Below, in pieces: positions 1 through 5,036 of a stretch of 5,036 nt of DNA. Position 1 is the stretch's first letter. The number at the start of each line of letters is the position of its first letter. Location of the stretch: the NCBI GenBank assembly GCA_020354595.1, contig CP070650.1, positions 1,537,539 to 1,542,574 on the forward strand, read 5' to 3'. Under the pieces are notes generated by a model, which made no database searches, was not told where the DNA came from, and saw only the letters and a list, made by a program, of their open reading frames with translations. Source of the stretch: Myxococcales bacterium. Its GTDB lineage: Bacteria > Myxococcota_A > Polyangia > Polyangiales > Houyiibacteriaceae. Both the position numbers and the translations under genes were made by a program.

Positions 1-1275
1 GATGATCAGCGCGTTCGACGGCTCGTACGAGGTCACCGCGATTTCGCCCTCGAACAGCGAGCTGGTCCTGACCGGTGCAGCGGCGGCGCGTTGGGCGGCT
101 TGCGCCCGTCCGCCCCCCTGTCTCGGACTTGGAGCGGCACCTCCGATCAGGGCCGAGAGCGCAGCGGCGATATCGGCAGCCGCCCCGTGTTGCACGTAGT
201 GGACGTGAATGCGGCCTTCGCCTTCGAGGGGGACGTCCAGCTGACGGATCATCTCCAGGATACGGAGGTATGCGCGCTCTGTCGCGATGATGATCAATGA
301 GTTCGTTCGTTCGTCGGCGATGATGTTGCGAATCGTGGACTCAGAGGTGGCAACTCCCACCAGGGCGGGCTGCGCAGACTTGGCCTTCTTAGGTTTGCGG
401 GCCGACGCGGGTTTGGCGGTCCGAGCGGGGGCCGCTTCCGCCGGGAAGATCTCGAGCAACCTTTCCGCTAGCTCCGACGCGTTGGCGTAGTGGATCGGCT
501 CGATCCAGGTCTGTGTGCCACTCCTCGGAAGATCGATCGCTGCGACCAGTCGAAGCATTCGGCGGATCTGCGAGCCCGTATCGGTGATGATCAGCATGTT
601 CGTCGGGCCATACGAAGTGATGTTTCCTGCGGAAGACTTGAAGCGGCCAAGCAGGTTCGTGACGTCTTCCGCCGACACGTTCTCGAGATGGTGGATTCGG
701 GTCACGTACCGATCCGACGCGGGCACGACGCTCCCGTCCTCGTAGAGCGGAATCGTCTTTTGCTCGACGTTGTTCGCTTCCACGATCTTGAGGTACCGTC
801 CAGAGGGGACGACGGTGAGCCCATTGACTTCGAGGACGGAGAGGAATGCCTGATACGCCTCGGCGACCGTCACCTTGGTCGGTGCGAACACGGTGGCCTT
901 GATCGCGCGCAGCTTGGTGGGAAGGATGAAGCGCCGGCCGGTCATGTTGGAAATCAGCCGGACGAGGTCGGGCAGCTCGGCGTCCTCCAGGTTGAAGGTG
1001 ACTCGCGCGCGGGGCGACATCGGTTCGAACTCCACACCGGTCTCGAACTGCGGCAGCTCGTTCTCGAGCTCGGGCTCCTCAACCTTCGGTTCTTCGGCCT
1101 TGGGGGCTGCCTTGGGAACCTCCTTCTTCGCGGGCCGCAGCGGCACTGGGGCGGTGGGAAGCCGCGCCGGGGGGGTTTTCGGTTTGGGCTGGTCTTCCTG
1201 GGCTACTGCGCTGTGTCCCGTACCCAACAGCAGTGAGCCAATGACCAAGCAAATGAGCTGTTTTCTAGAAGTCAC
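1..1275 (-). CDS. gspD: GspD, type II secretion system outer-membrane secretin (5' part, runs off the left edge)
   Basis: GspD forms the multimeric outer-membrane channel through which folded periplasmic proteins leave the cell. I read 425 codons from the reverse strand with no stop; the frame is open at position 1. Residues 1-25 are a Sec signal peptide (hydrophobic core ICLVIGSLLL, likely cleavage after AVA). Residues 28-75 are a Pro/Lys/Glu/Ala-rich linker. The secretin N0 domain spans about 91-168 (VTFNLEDAELPDLVRLIS, with TGRRFILP). N1 follows at about 188-252 (LENVSAEDVTNLLGRF, then NMLIITDTGSQIRRM), N2 at about 258-350 (IHYANASELAERLLEIFP, then DERTNSLIIIATERAYLRIL) and the start of N3 at about 354-425. 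N2 and N3 carry low-complexity insertions at about 281-305 and 381-403. The beta-barrel secretin domain and any pilotin-binding end lie outside the window. The GTG start is chosen because it follows a GGGGA ribosome site and begins the signal peptide; the ATG 7 nt upstream is out of frame and stops after five codons. It follows gspC by 35 nt and is presumably cotranscribed. Family assignment is firm. Confidence 0.93.
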   Translation of the reverse strand, partial: MTSRKQLICLVIGSLLLGTGHSAVAQEDQPKPKTPPARLPTAPVPLRPAKKEVPKAAPKAEEPKVEEPELENELPQFETGVEFEPMSPRARVTFNLEDAELPDLVRLISNMTGRRFILPTKLRAIKATVFAPTKVTVAEAYQAFLSVLEVNGLTVVPSGRYLKIVEANNVEQKTIPLYEDGSVVPASDRYVTRIHHLENVSAEDVTNLLGRFKSSAGNITSYGPTNMLIITDTGSQIRRMLRLVAAIDLPRSGTQTWIEPIHYANASELAERLLEIFPAEAAPARTAKPASARKPKKAKSAQPALVGVATSESTIRNIIADERTNSLIIIATERAYLRILEMIRQLDVPLEGEGRIHVHYVQHGAAADIAAALSALIGGAAPSPRQGGGRAQAAQRAAAAPVRTSSLFEGEIAVTSYEPSNALII

Positions 1276-1282
1276 GATTCAT

Positions 1283-1287
1283 TCCCC
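1283..1287 (-). promoter_or_regulatory. Ribosome binding site of gspD
   Basis: The minus strand reads GGGGA, then 7 nt, then the GTG start of gspD at 1275. It supports the GTG over the nearby ATG at 1282, which would encode only five residues. It is the clearest Shine-Dalgarno sequence seen in front of any gene here. Confidence 0.6.
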
Positions 1288-1310
1288 GCCTGAGCTTCCC
1301 AAGTGGCGCC

Positions 1311-2297
1311 TCATTCAATGTTGTACTCGATGGTCATGTCTTTGTTCTGCCGCTTGACCGCGAGCGTCAGCGTGTCTGCGCTCCGCAGACGCGTGTACGC
1401 CTGGAGCGCGCTGTCTGGGTTCGTCATGTCGAACCCGTTGATCGTCCGGAGCATGTCGCCGTTGCGAATTCCAAGCCGGCCGAGCAGGCTCGTCCGTCGG
1501 ATGCCATAGAGCCTGACCCCGACGACGCGTCCGTCTTCCTCATGCGGAATGACGCGCGCGGTCTTCATCAGACTTCCTTGGTTGGCCAGCACTTTGTCCA
1601 CCAGGCTCCGCTGGATGGTGAACTTCGTGTCGCTGATCTTCTCGATTCCGTCGTCGAGCTCTTCGCTGGTGAGGCCGGCACTGCGTGGGTCTGGGGGCTT
1701 CGCCGGCTTGGTCCCTGCCTTTGCCGTCGGCGTCCGAATGACGAGCCCACCTGCCTCTTCTTCGTCGAACATCAGCAGTTGGCACGCACCGCCCGCGCTC
1801 GTCATCACGACGCTCGACGGATAGACCGCGACCACTCGCGAGCTCTCCACGGTGCCACCCTCGCGATAGAGCATCGTCTTGCCATCGCTCGTTCCCGCGA
1901 TCGCTGCGAACGACCACTCGGGATAGCCAGGGCTCACGACCGAGCCGACGAGTCGGAGCTTGCCGCCGCATCTGGGGGGAGGCTTGCTCGGGTCCCATTC
2001 TTCGAGCGGTTCCCCATGGGGGCCGAGAGCCACCTCAGGGAGCGGCTCCGCGGTCAGGTCGCCCCGTGCAGAATCGAAGATGTTGCGCCTCAGGATGATC
2101 GCCGGGTCGCGTTTGCGACTGAAGGTCGGCGCGGTGGTTGTGATCGGCTTCGGTTTCGGCACCAAGGCGTCGGCCGCAGGCGCCAGCAGCTCGGCCGCCA
2201 AAACGCGCGTCGCGCCTTGGGCCAGGAAGAAAGCGCAGAGCAACAGCGTTGCGATGATGATCGCACTCGAAAGCCGTCGTTGTCGTGGAGTTGCCAC
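1311..2297 (-). CDS. gspC: GspC, type II secretion system inner-membrane/periplasmic linker protein with PDZ domain
   Basis: GspC is a bitopic inner-membrane protein that links the T2SS inner-membrane platform to the secretin; in studied systems its homology region contacts the N0 domain of GspD. The 328-residue protein has a short basic N-terminus (residues 1-9), one membrane segment at about 11-28 (SSAIIIATLLLCAFFLA) and a Pro/Ala-rich periplasmic linker at 38-62. The homology region spans about 67-180; it opens with the ILRRNIFDS motif (compare the usual RNLFG) and continues with LRLVGSVV. A second linker at about 189-207 precedes a C-terminal PDZ domain at about 240-325 (GLGIRNGDML-type loop, here LGRLGIRNGDMLRTINGFDM). 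Cys110 and Cys172 lie in the periplasmic part and could pair. The start is GTG; an in-frame TAG sits four codons upstream, and the next plausible starts would remove the membrane segment. No clear ribosome site precedes it. gspD follows after 35 nt. A sigma-54 promoter candidate lies directly upstream. The assignment rests on the domain order plus the neighbouring gspD. Confidence 0.9.
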   Translation of the reverse strand: MATPRQRRLSSAIIIATLLLCAFFLAQGATRVLAAELLAPAADALVPKPKPITTTAPTFSRKRDPAIILRRNIFDSARGDLTAEPLPEVALGPHGEPLEEWDPSKPPPRCGGKLRLVGSVVSPGYPEWSFAAIAGTSDGKTMLYREGGTVESSRVVAVYPSSVVMTSAGGACQLLMFDEEEAGGLVIRTPTAKAGTKPAKPPDPRSAGLTSEELDDGIEKISDTKFTIQRSLVDKVLANQGSLMKTARVIPHEEDGRVVGVRLYGIRRTSLLGRLGIRNGDMLRTINGFDMTNPDSALQAYTRLRSADTLTLAVKRQNKDMTIEYNIE

Positions 2298-2310
2298 CGA
2301 AGGTAGCTAG

Positions 2311-2327
2311 AGCAACCGCCGTGCCGA
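2311..2327 (-). promoter_or_regulatory. Sigma-54 (RpoN) -24/-12 promoter of the gspC operon
   Basis: The minus strand reads TCGGCACGGCGGTTGCT, against the RpoN consensus YTGGCACGNNNNTTGCW. Twelve of 13 specified positions match; only the T before GGCAC is replaced by C. The spacing between GG (2325-2324) and GC (2313-2312) is exact. The predicted transcription start is near 2300, three nucleotides before the gspC GTG. Context adds weight: the gene immediately upstream encodes a sigma-54 activator with an intact GAFTGA motif. The match is by eye, and short GG-N10-GC matches do arise by chance in GC-rich DNA. Confidence 0.65.
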
Positions 2328-2410
2328 AATCTATCTGCAAAAACATCAATGATTTCAGGCAAGAGAGGCGATTTGGGCCCGGCTGACGTGGACAACGTGG
2401 CGAGCTTGAT

Positions 2411-2442
2411 CCCCCTGAATTGACAAAATGACAGCCAGGGGG
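2411..2442. repeat. Inverted repeat CCCCCTG/CAGGGGG enclosing the candidate activator site
   Basis: Seven-base arms at 2411-2417 and 2436-2442 are perfectly complementary and separated by 18 nt that contain the TGACA-type site. On RNA from the regulator gene it could fold downstream of the stop codon and help end transcription; on DNA it may just frame the binding site. No U-tract follows. Confidence 0.4.
2420..2433. promoter_or_regulatory. Candidate upstream activator site for the NtrC-type regulator
   Basis: The plus strand reads TTGACAAAATGACA. It matches the palindrome in front of the regulator gene (TTGACATTATGTCA, 3860-3873) at 11 of 14 positions. It lies about 120-133 nt upstream of the start predicted from the sigma-54 promoter, within the usual range for enhancer-binding proteins. 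It is a run of two TGACA half-sites in the same orientation, so its symmetry is poor. Binding by the neighbouring regulator is inferred. Confidence 0.4.
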
Positions 2443-2447
2443 GAACA

Positions 2448-2460
2448 GGGGCGCAGCCCC
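2448..2460 (-). terminator. Hairpin downstream of the regulator gene, possible weak terminator
   Basis: GGGGC-GCA-GCCCC forms a five-pair GC stem with a three-base loop, starting 17 nt after the regulator stop codon in the direction of transcription. It is followed by TGTT and a C-run, with no proper U-tract, so it is not a standard intrinsic terminator. Together with the next inverted repeat it may slow read-through into gspC. Confidence 0.3.
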
Positions 2461-2477
2461 GTGGCGACCAACCCGCT

Positions 2478-3836
2478 CTAACGCGCGTCGTCGCTCTTGT
2501 CGGCGCCGAGCTTCCGGTAGATGGTCCTTGCGGAAATTCCAAGGAGTTGCGCGGCGAGTTGCTTGTCGCCCTCAGTGTGTTTCAACGTGCCATCGATCAC
2601 ACGCCGTTCGACTTCGCTCAACGGTGTGCCCACCGGGAACGCGAACGCATCGACCTGGGGCTCGGCCCGCGCGACGGGGTCGGGAAGATCGGACAGCTTG
2701 ATTACCCCGGTCGTATTCAAGACCACCGCGCGCTCGACGACATTTTGAAGCTCCCGAACGTTGCCAGGCCAGTCGTAGGCGACGAGTCGCTCGATCGCGT
2801 CGCGATCGACGGCCAACACATCTTTTCGGTTCTTGTTGCAGTACATCTCGACGAAGTGCTCGGTCAGCAGGGGAATGTCCTCACGCCGCGCGCGAAGCGG
2901 CGGGCTGGTCAGCGCGATCACGTTGAGCCGATAGTAGAGATCTTCGCGGAACTCGCTCACATCGACCGCCGCACCAAGGTCTCGATTGGTCGCCGCGATC
3001 AAACGGAAGTCTGCCTTCTTGGTCTTCCCGCCCACCGGCTGGTACTCGCCCTCCTGCAACACCCGAAGAAGCTTCACTTGCACGGCTGCGGAAAGCTCGC
3101 CGATTTCGTCGAGGAACAACGTTCCGCCTTCCGCCTCCGCGATCCGTCCGTCGCGCCGAGCTACGGCACCCGTGAATGCCCCTTTTTCGTGGCCGAAAAG
3201 CTCCGACTCGACAATCGTCTCCGGCAAGGCCGACAGATTCACGCCGACGAACTTGCCCCGTCCGCTTCGCTCGTGGATAAAGCGCGCGAGCAGCTCTTTG
3301 CCGGTTCCGCTCTCTCCGAGGATCAACACGTTGGCGGAGGAAGGGGCGGCTTGAGTCGCGATCTCGAGCGCGCTCCGAAGCGACGCTGCGGATCCGACGA
3401 TGCTGCGATCGCTGAGCTGTGAGAGCTGTTGGCGAAGGTCTTTGTTTTCGACGATGAGCTGGTGGCGCTCCGCAGCTTTGCGCACCGTCTTCACCATCTG
3501 CATTCGCTTCAACGGCTTCTCGACGAAGTCGTACGCGCCCGCGCGCATCGCCTCGACCGCCTTTTCCACGGTGCCAAAGGCCGTCATCAGGACCACCTCC
3601 GCGTCGGGCACCACGGTCTTGAGCGCCTTTACGAGCTCGATACCGTTCATTCCCGGCATCATCAGGTCGCTGACCACCACGTGGATCTCGTGTCGACGGC
3701 ATACGTCGAGCGCGTTCCGGCCGCTGTTCGCGGTCAGCACCGAGAAACCCTCCCGCTCGAAGATTCGCCGAAGCGAGTCGACATTGGGAGCCTCATCGTC
3801 CACCACCAGCACGGAGATTTCGTCTGAATCGGTCAT
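2478..3836 (-). CDS. Sigma-54-dependent response regulator, NtrC family (REC-AAA+-Fis HTH)
   Basis: This is a cytoplasmic two-component transcription activator that uses ATP hydrolysis to open RNA polymerase-sigma-54 promoters. Numbered from ATG 3836 (452 residues), the receiver domain spans about 7-122, with acidic pair D13-D14, phospho-acceptor D57 (SDLMMPGMNG), T85 and K107. A coiled linker follows at about 118-141. The AAA+ domain spans about 145-385. It has Walker A GESGTGKE (174-181), the sigma-54-contacting GAFTGA loop (219-224), Walker B TLFLDEIGEL (239-248), REDLYYRL (297-304) and WPGNVREL (356-363). A Fis-type helix-turn-helix lies at about 406-444 (KQLAAQLLGISARTIYRKLG). All key residues are present, so it should be a competent activator. 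ATG 3836 begins close before the receiver domain, as is usual, and has a weak GAGAG upstream. ATG 3866 (GGTGA four nt upstream) would add 10 residues; ATG 3908 and GTG 3926 add 24 and 30. No histidine kinase is in the window. Codirectional gspC is the likely target by position. Confidence 0.93.
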   Translation of the reverse strand: MTDSDEISVLVVDDEAPNVDSLRRIFEREGFSVLTANSGRNALDVCRRHEIHVVVSDLMMPGMNGIELVKALKTVVPDAEVVLMTAFGTVEKAVEAMRAGAYDFVEKPLKRMQMVKTVRKAAERHQLIVENKDLRQQLSQLSDRSIVGSAASLRSALEIATQAAPSSANVLILGESGTGKELLARFIHERSGRGKFVGVNLSALPETIVESELFGHEKGAFTGAVARRDGRIAEAEGGTLFLDEIGELSAAVQVKLLRVLQEGEYQPVGGKTKKADFRLIAATNRDLGAAVDVSEFREDLYYRLNVIALTSPPLRARREDIPLLTEHFVEMYCNKNRKDVLAVDRDAIERLVAYDWPGNVRELQNVVERAVVLNTTGVIKLSDLPDPVARAEPQVDAFAFPVGTPLSEVERRVIDGTLKHTEGDKQLAAQLLGISARTIYRKLGADKSDDAR

Positions 3837-3858
3837 CTTGGACTCTCTGGCATTCAAT

Positions 3859-3885
3859 CTTGACATTATGTCACCAGATGACAAG
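3859..3885. promoter_or_regulatory. Overlapping TGACA/TGTCA palindromes before the regulator gene, candidate operator
   Basis: TGACAT-T-ATGTCA (3861-3873) is a perfect inverted repeat. TGTCA-CCAGA-TGACA (3869-3883) overlaps it, sharing the middle half-site. The whole 27-nt block, with ends CTTGACAT and ATGACAAG, is itself an imperfect palindrome. If translation starts at ATG 3836, the block lies 23-49 nt upstream and could be an operator; minus-strand TTGTCA (3884-3879) or CATAAT (3870-3865) could then be part of a promoter. If the start is 3866, it overlaps the ribosome site and start codon. Confidence 0.45.
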
Positions 3886-3890
3886 TCGTC

Positions 3891-3906
3891 GGAACTCGCT
3901 GGTTCC
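3891..3906. repeat. Inverted repeat GGAAC-N6-GTTCC beside the operator candidate
   Basis: Perfect five-base arms (3891-3895, 3902-3906) around a 6-nt spacer lie five bases upstream of the TGACA block, relative to the regulator gene. It could be a second regulator site. It is short enough to be chance, and is coding if the regulator starts at 3908 or 3926. Confidence 0.25.
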
Positions 3907-3969
3907 ATGTAAATAGCTGTAATCACGCAGGTATCTCCAGATCAACCACCGTTTTCGCGATGGGCTGAT

Positions 3970-3997
3970 CCTGGAGCGCTGCAAACCCCGCGCCAGG
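3970..3997 (-). terminator. Hairpin after the radical SAM gene, possible weak terminator
   Basis: CCTGG and CGC pair with GCG and CCAGG, giving an eight-pair stem with a two-base bulge and a 10-nt loop, directly after the stop codon of the radical SAM gene. No U-tract follows on the minus strand, so intrinsic termination is doubtful. The rest of the spacer down to 3927 shows nothing I can name. Confidence 0.25.
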
Positions 3998-3998
3998 G

Positions 3999-5024
3999 CT
4001 AGAAGATCAGCGGGAGCTGAGGACGGTCTGGCTCGGACGGCGCCGCCACAGGTTCCGGCGCCTCGCCCGCGACGTAGGTGAGCCCCATTCGCTCACACTG
4101 AGTGGAGAAGAGCTGCTCGATCGCTGACCACCGCTCGCCCTGGCCGACCATCCGCGAGCCGAACCGACCGTCGCTCTTGCGTCCGCCTCGGACGTCGCGG
4201 ATCGCGTTCATCACCTTCGCGCGCCGCAGTGGAAATGCCTCGGCCAAGCGAGCTTCGAAGATCGGACCGACCTCGAGCGGCAGTCGAAGAAGGATCTTGA
4301 ATGCGCTCGACGCGCCGGCGTCGGCCGCACGTTGGAGTACCTGTGGGATCTGGTCGTCGTTCAGACCGGGAATGATCGGGGCAACGCCGACGGCAGTCTC
4401 GATGCCCGCTTCCGAAAGGATGCGCAGCGTTTCGAATCGCTTGCTGGGGGAACTGGCAAATGGCTCGATCGCGCGGGCATCCTCGTCGCTCGCAAACGGA
4501 ATGCTGAGGGCGACCTGGCACCCGGCGCGTCGTTGAAGTTGCTGGAGCACGTCGACATCTCTTCGGACCAGCTTGCCTTTGGTGATGATCGTGACCGGTG
4601 TCGCGCTGTCCGCGCACACCTGCAAGCAACCACGTGTGAGCTCGTAGTGCGCATCGAGTGGCTGGTAGCAATCCGTGTTGCCCGAAAACGCGATCAGCTC
4701 GCGCTGCCATGACTTTTTCTCGAGTCGCTCGCGGAGTCGCTCGACGATGTTGACCTTGACGACGATCTGTCGTTCGAAATCCGTTCCTGCCCCGAAGCCG
4801 AGGTACGGATGGGTGGGGCGCGCATAGCAGTAGGCGCAAGCATGGAAGCACCCGCGATAGGGATTCACGCTCCACCGAAACCCGATGTCGGGGCTCTTGT
4901 TCTCCGCAAGCGGGCTCTTGGTGCGCTCCTCGTGAACCCTCAAGTCCGCAGGCGGAGGCTCACCCGCCCACTCGAGATAGGCTTCCTCGAAGCGATTGGG
5001 AGGATTGTCACGTGGGCGGGGCAC
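3999..5024 (-). CDS. Radical SAM protein, PA0069 family (SplB-like)
   Basis: This is a cytoplasmic radical SAM enzyme of the SplB/COG1533-like group whose substrate is unknown; resemblance to spore photoproduct lyase does not establish DNA repair. In 341 residues, the N-terminal NPPNRFE motif (7-13) and SPDIGF (44-49) precede the cluster-binding CX3CX2C motif CFHACAYC (Cys59, Cys63, Cys66) within NPYRGC. Next come HPYLGFGAGTDFE (72-84), FSGNTDCYQPLD (113-124), TIITKGKLVRRD (145-156), PIIPGLND (216-223) and LRLPLEV (246-252), the run of motifs typical of PA0069-type proteins. It ends in QLPLIF, like the QLDLF tails seen in relatives. The start given is GTG 5024 with no ribosome site; the frame stays open for four more codons to the window edge, so the real start may lie outside. 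It is separated from the regulator by 72-162 nt, depending on which regulator start is used, and shows no functional tie to secretion. Confidence 0.9.
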   Translation of the reverse strand: MPRPRDNPPNRFEEAYLEWAGEPPPADLRVHEERTKSPLAENKSPDIGFRWSVNPYRGCFHACAYCYARPTHPYLGFGAGTDFERQIVVKVNIVERLRERLEKKSWQRELIAFSGNTDCYQPLDAHYELTRGCLQVCADSATPVTIITKGKLVRRDVDVLQQLQRRAGCQVALSIPFASDEDARAIEPFASSPSKRFETLRILSEAGIETAVGVAPIIPGLNDDQIPQVLQRAADAGASSAFKILLRLPLEVGPIFEARLAEAFPLRRAKVMNAIRDVRGGRKSDGRFGSRMVGQGERWSAIEQLFSTQCERMGLTYVAGEAPEPVAAPSEPDRPQLPLIF

Positions 5025-5036
5025 TGAACAGGTGGA

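Noticed and set aside
490..1236. Long plus-strand open frame opposite gspD (248 codons)
   Set aside because: Its translation is rich in Arg, Gly and Leu without a recognisable motif, and the opposite strand encodes a clear secretin. It is a shadow of GC-rich codon use.
1265..1282. Five-codon ATG frame overlapping the gspD start
   Set aside because: It could be a tiny upstream frame, but there is no evidence of a role and the GGGGA site serves the GTG start at 1275 equally well.
1542..2306. Plus-strand open frame opposite gspC (254 codons)
   Set aside because: Arg/His-rich low-quality protein with no motif; the minus strand has the membrane segment, homology region and PDZ domain expected of GspC.
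2386..2400. Direct repeat ACGTGG-ACA-ACGTGG between regulator and gspC
   Set aside because: Two six-base copies only, with no match elsewhere in the window; too short to call a binding site.
2547..3422. Long plus-strand open frame opposite the regulator (291 codons)
   Set aside because: It lies opposite the AAA+ domain with all its motifs intact and shows no domain of its own.
3999..5024. Radical SAM gene as part of a secretion-linked modification system
   Set aside because: The PA0069-type family is widespread as a stand-alone gene, and a hairpin and spacer separate it from the regulator; nothing in the sequence ties it to T2SS.

Overview
The window is GC-rich DNA with all four genes on the minus strand. 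From right to left in map order, which is the direction of transcription, they are a radical SAM protein of the PA0069/SplB-like type, a sigma-54-dependent response regulator of the NtrC type, the type II secretion (T2SS) inner-membrane protein GspC, and the first 425 codons of the outer-membrane secretin GspD, which runs off the left edge. The gspC-gspD order, the long linker-rich GspC with a C-terminal PDZ domain and the adjacent NtrC-type regulator suggest a myxobacterium-like (Myxococcota, former Deltaproteobacteria) chromosome. This assignment is inferred from style and not from any marker gene.

Layout: 3999-5024 is the radical SAM gene, probably functionally unrelated to the rest. 3927-3998 is a short spacer with a weak hairpin. 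2478-3836 is the regulator (possible starts also at 3866, 3908 and 3926), with inverted repeats just upstream of or overlapping its start. 2298-2477 is a compact control region. 1311-2297 is gspC. 1-1275 is the 5' part of gspD, 35 nt after gspC. No RNA genes, mobile elements or CRISPR arrays were seen.

The main point of interest is the 180-nt region between the regulator and gspC. It holds a near-consensus sigma-54 promoter (-24/-12 spacing exact, 12 of 13 specified consensus positions) that ends right at the gspC start. About 120-133 nt upstream of the predicted transcription start lies a TTGACA-type site that matches a palindrome in front of the regulator gene at 11 of 14 positions. An AT-rich stretch lies between promoter and site. 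The simplest model is that the regulator, when phosphorylated, binds the site between it and gspC, activates RNA polymerase-sigma-54 to transcribe the T2SS operon, and controls its own gene through the related palindrome. The sequence supports the arrangement; the regulatory link is inference.
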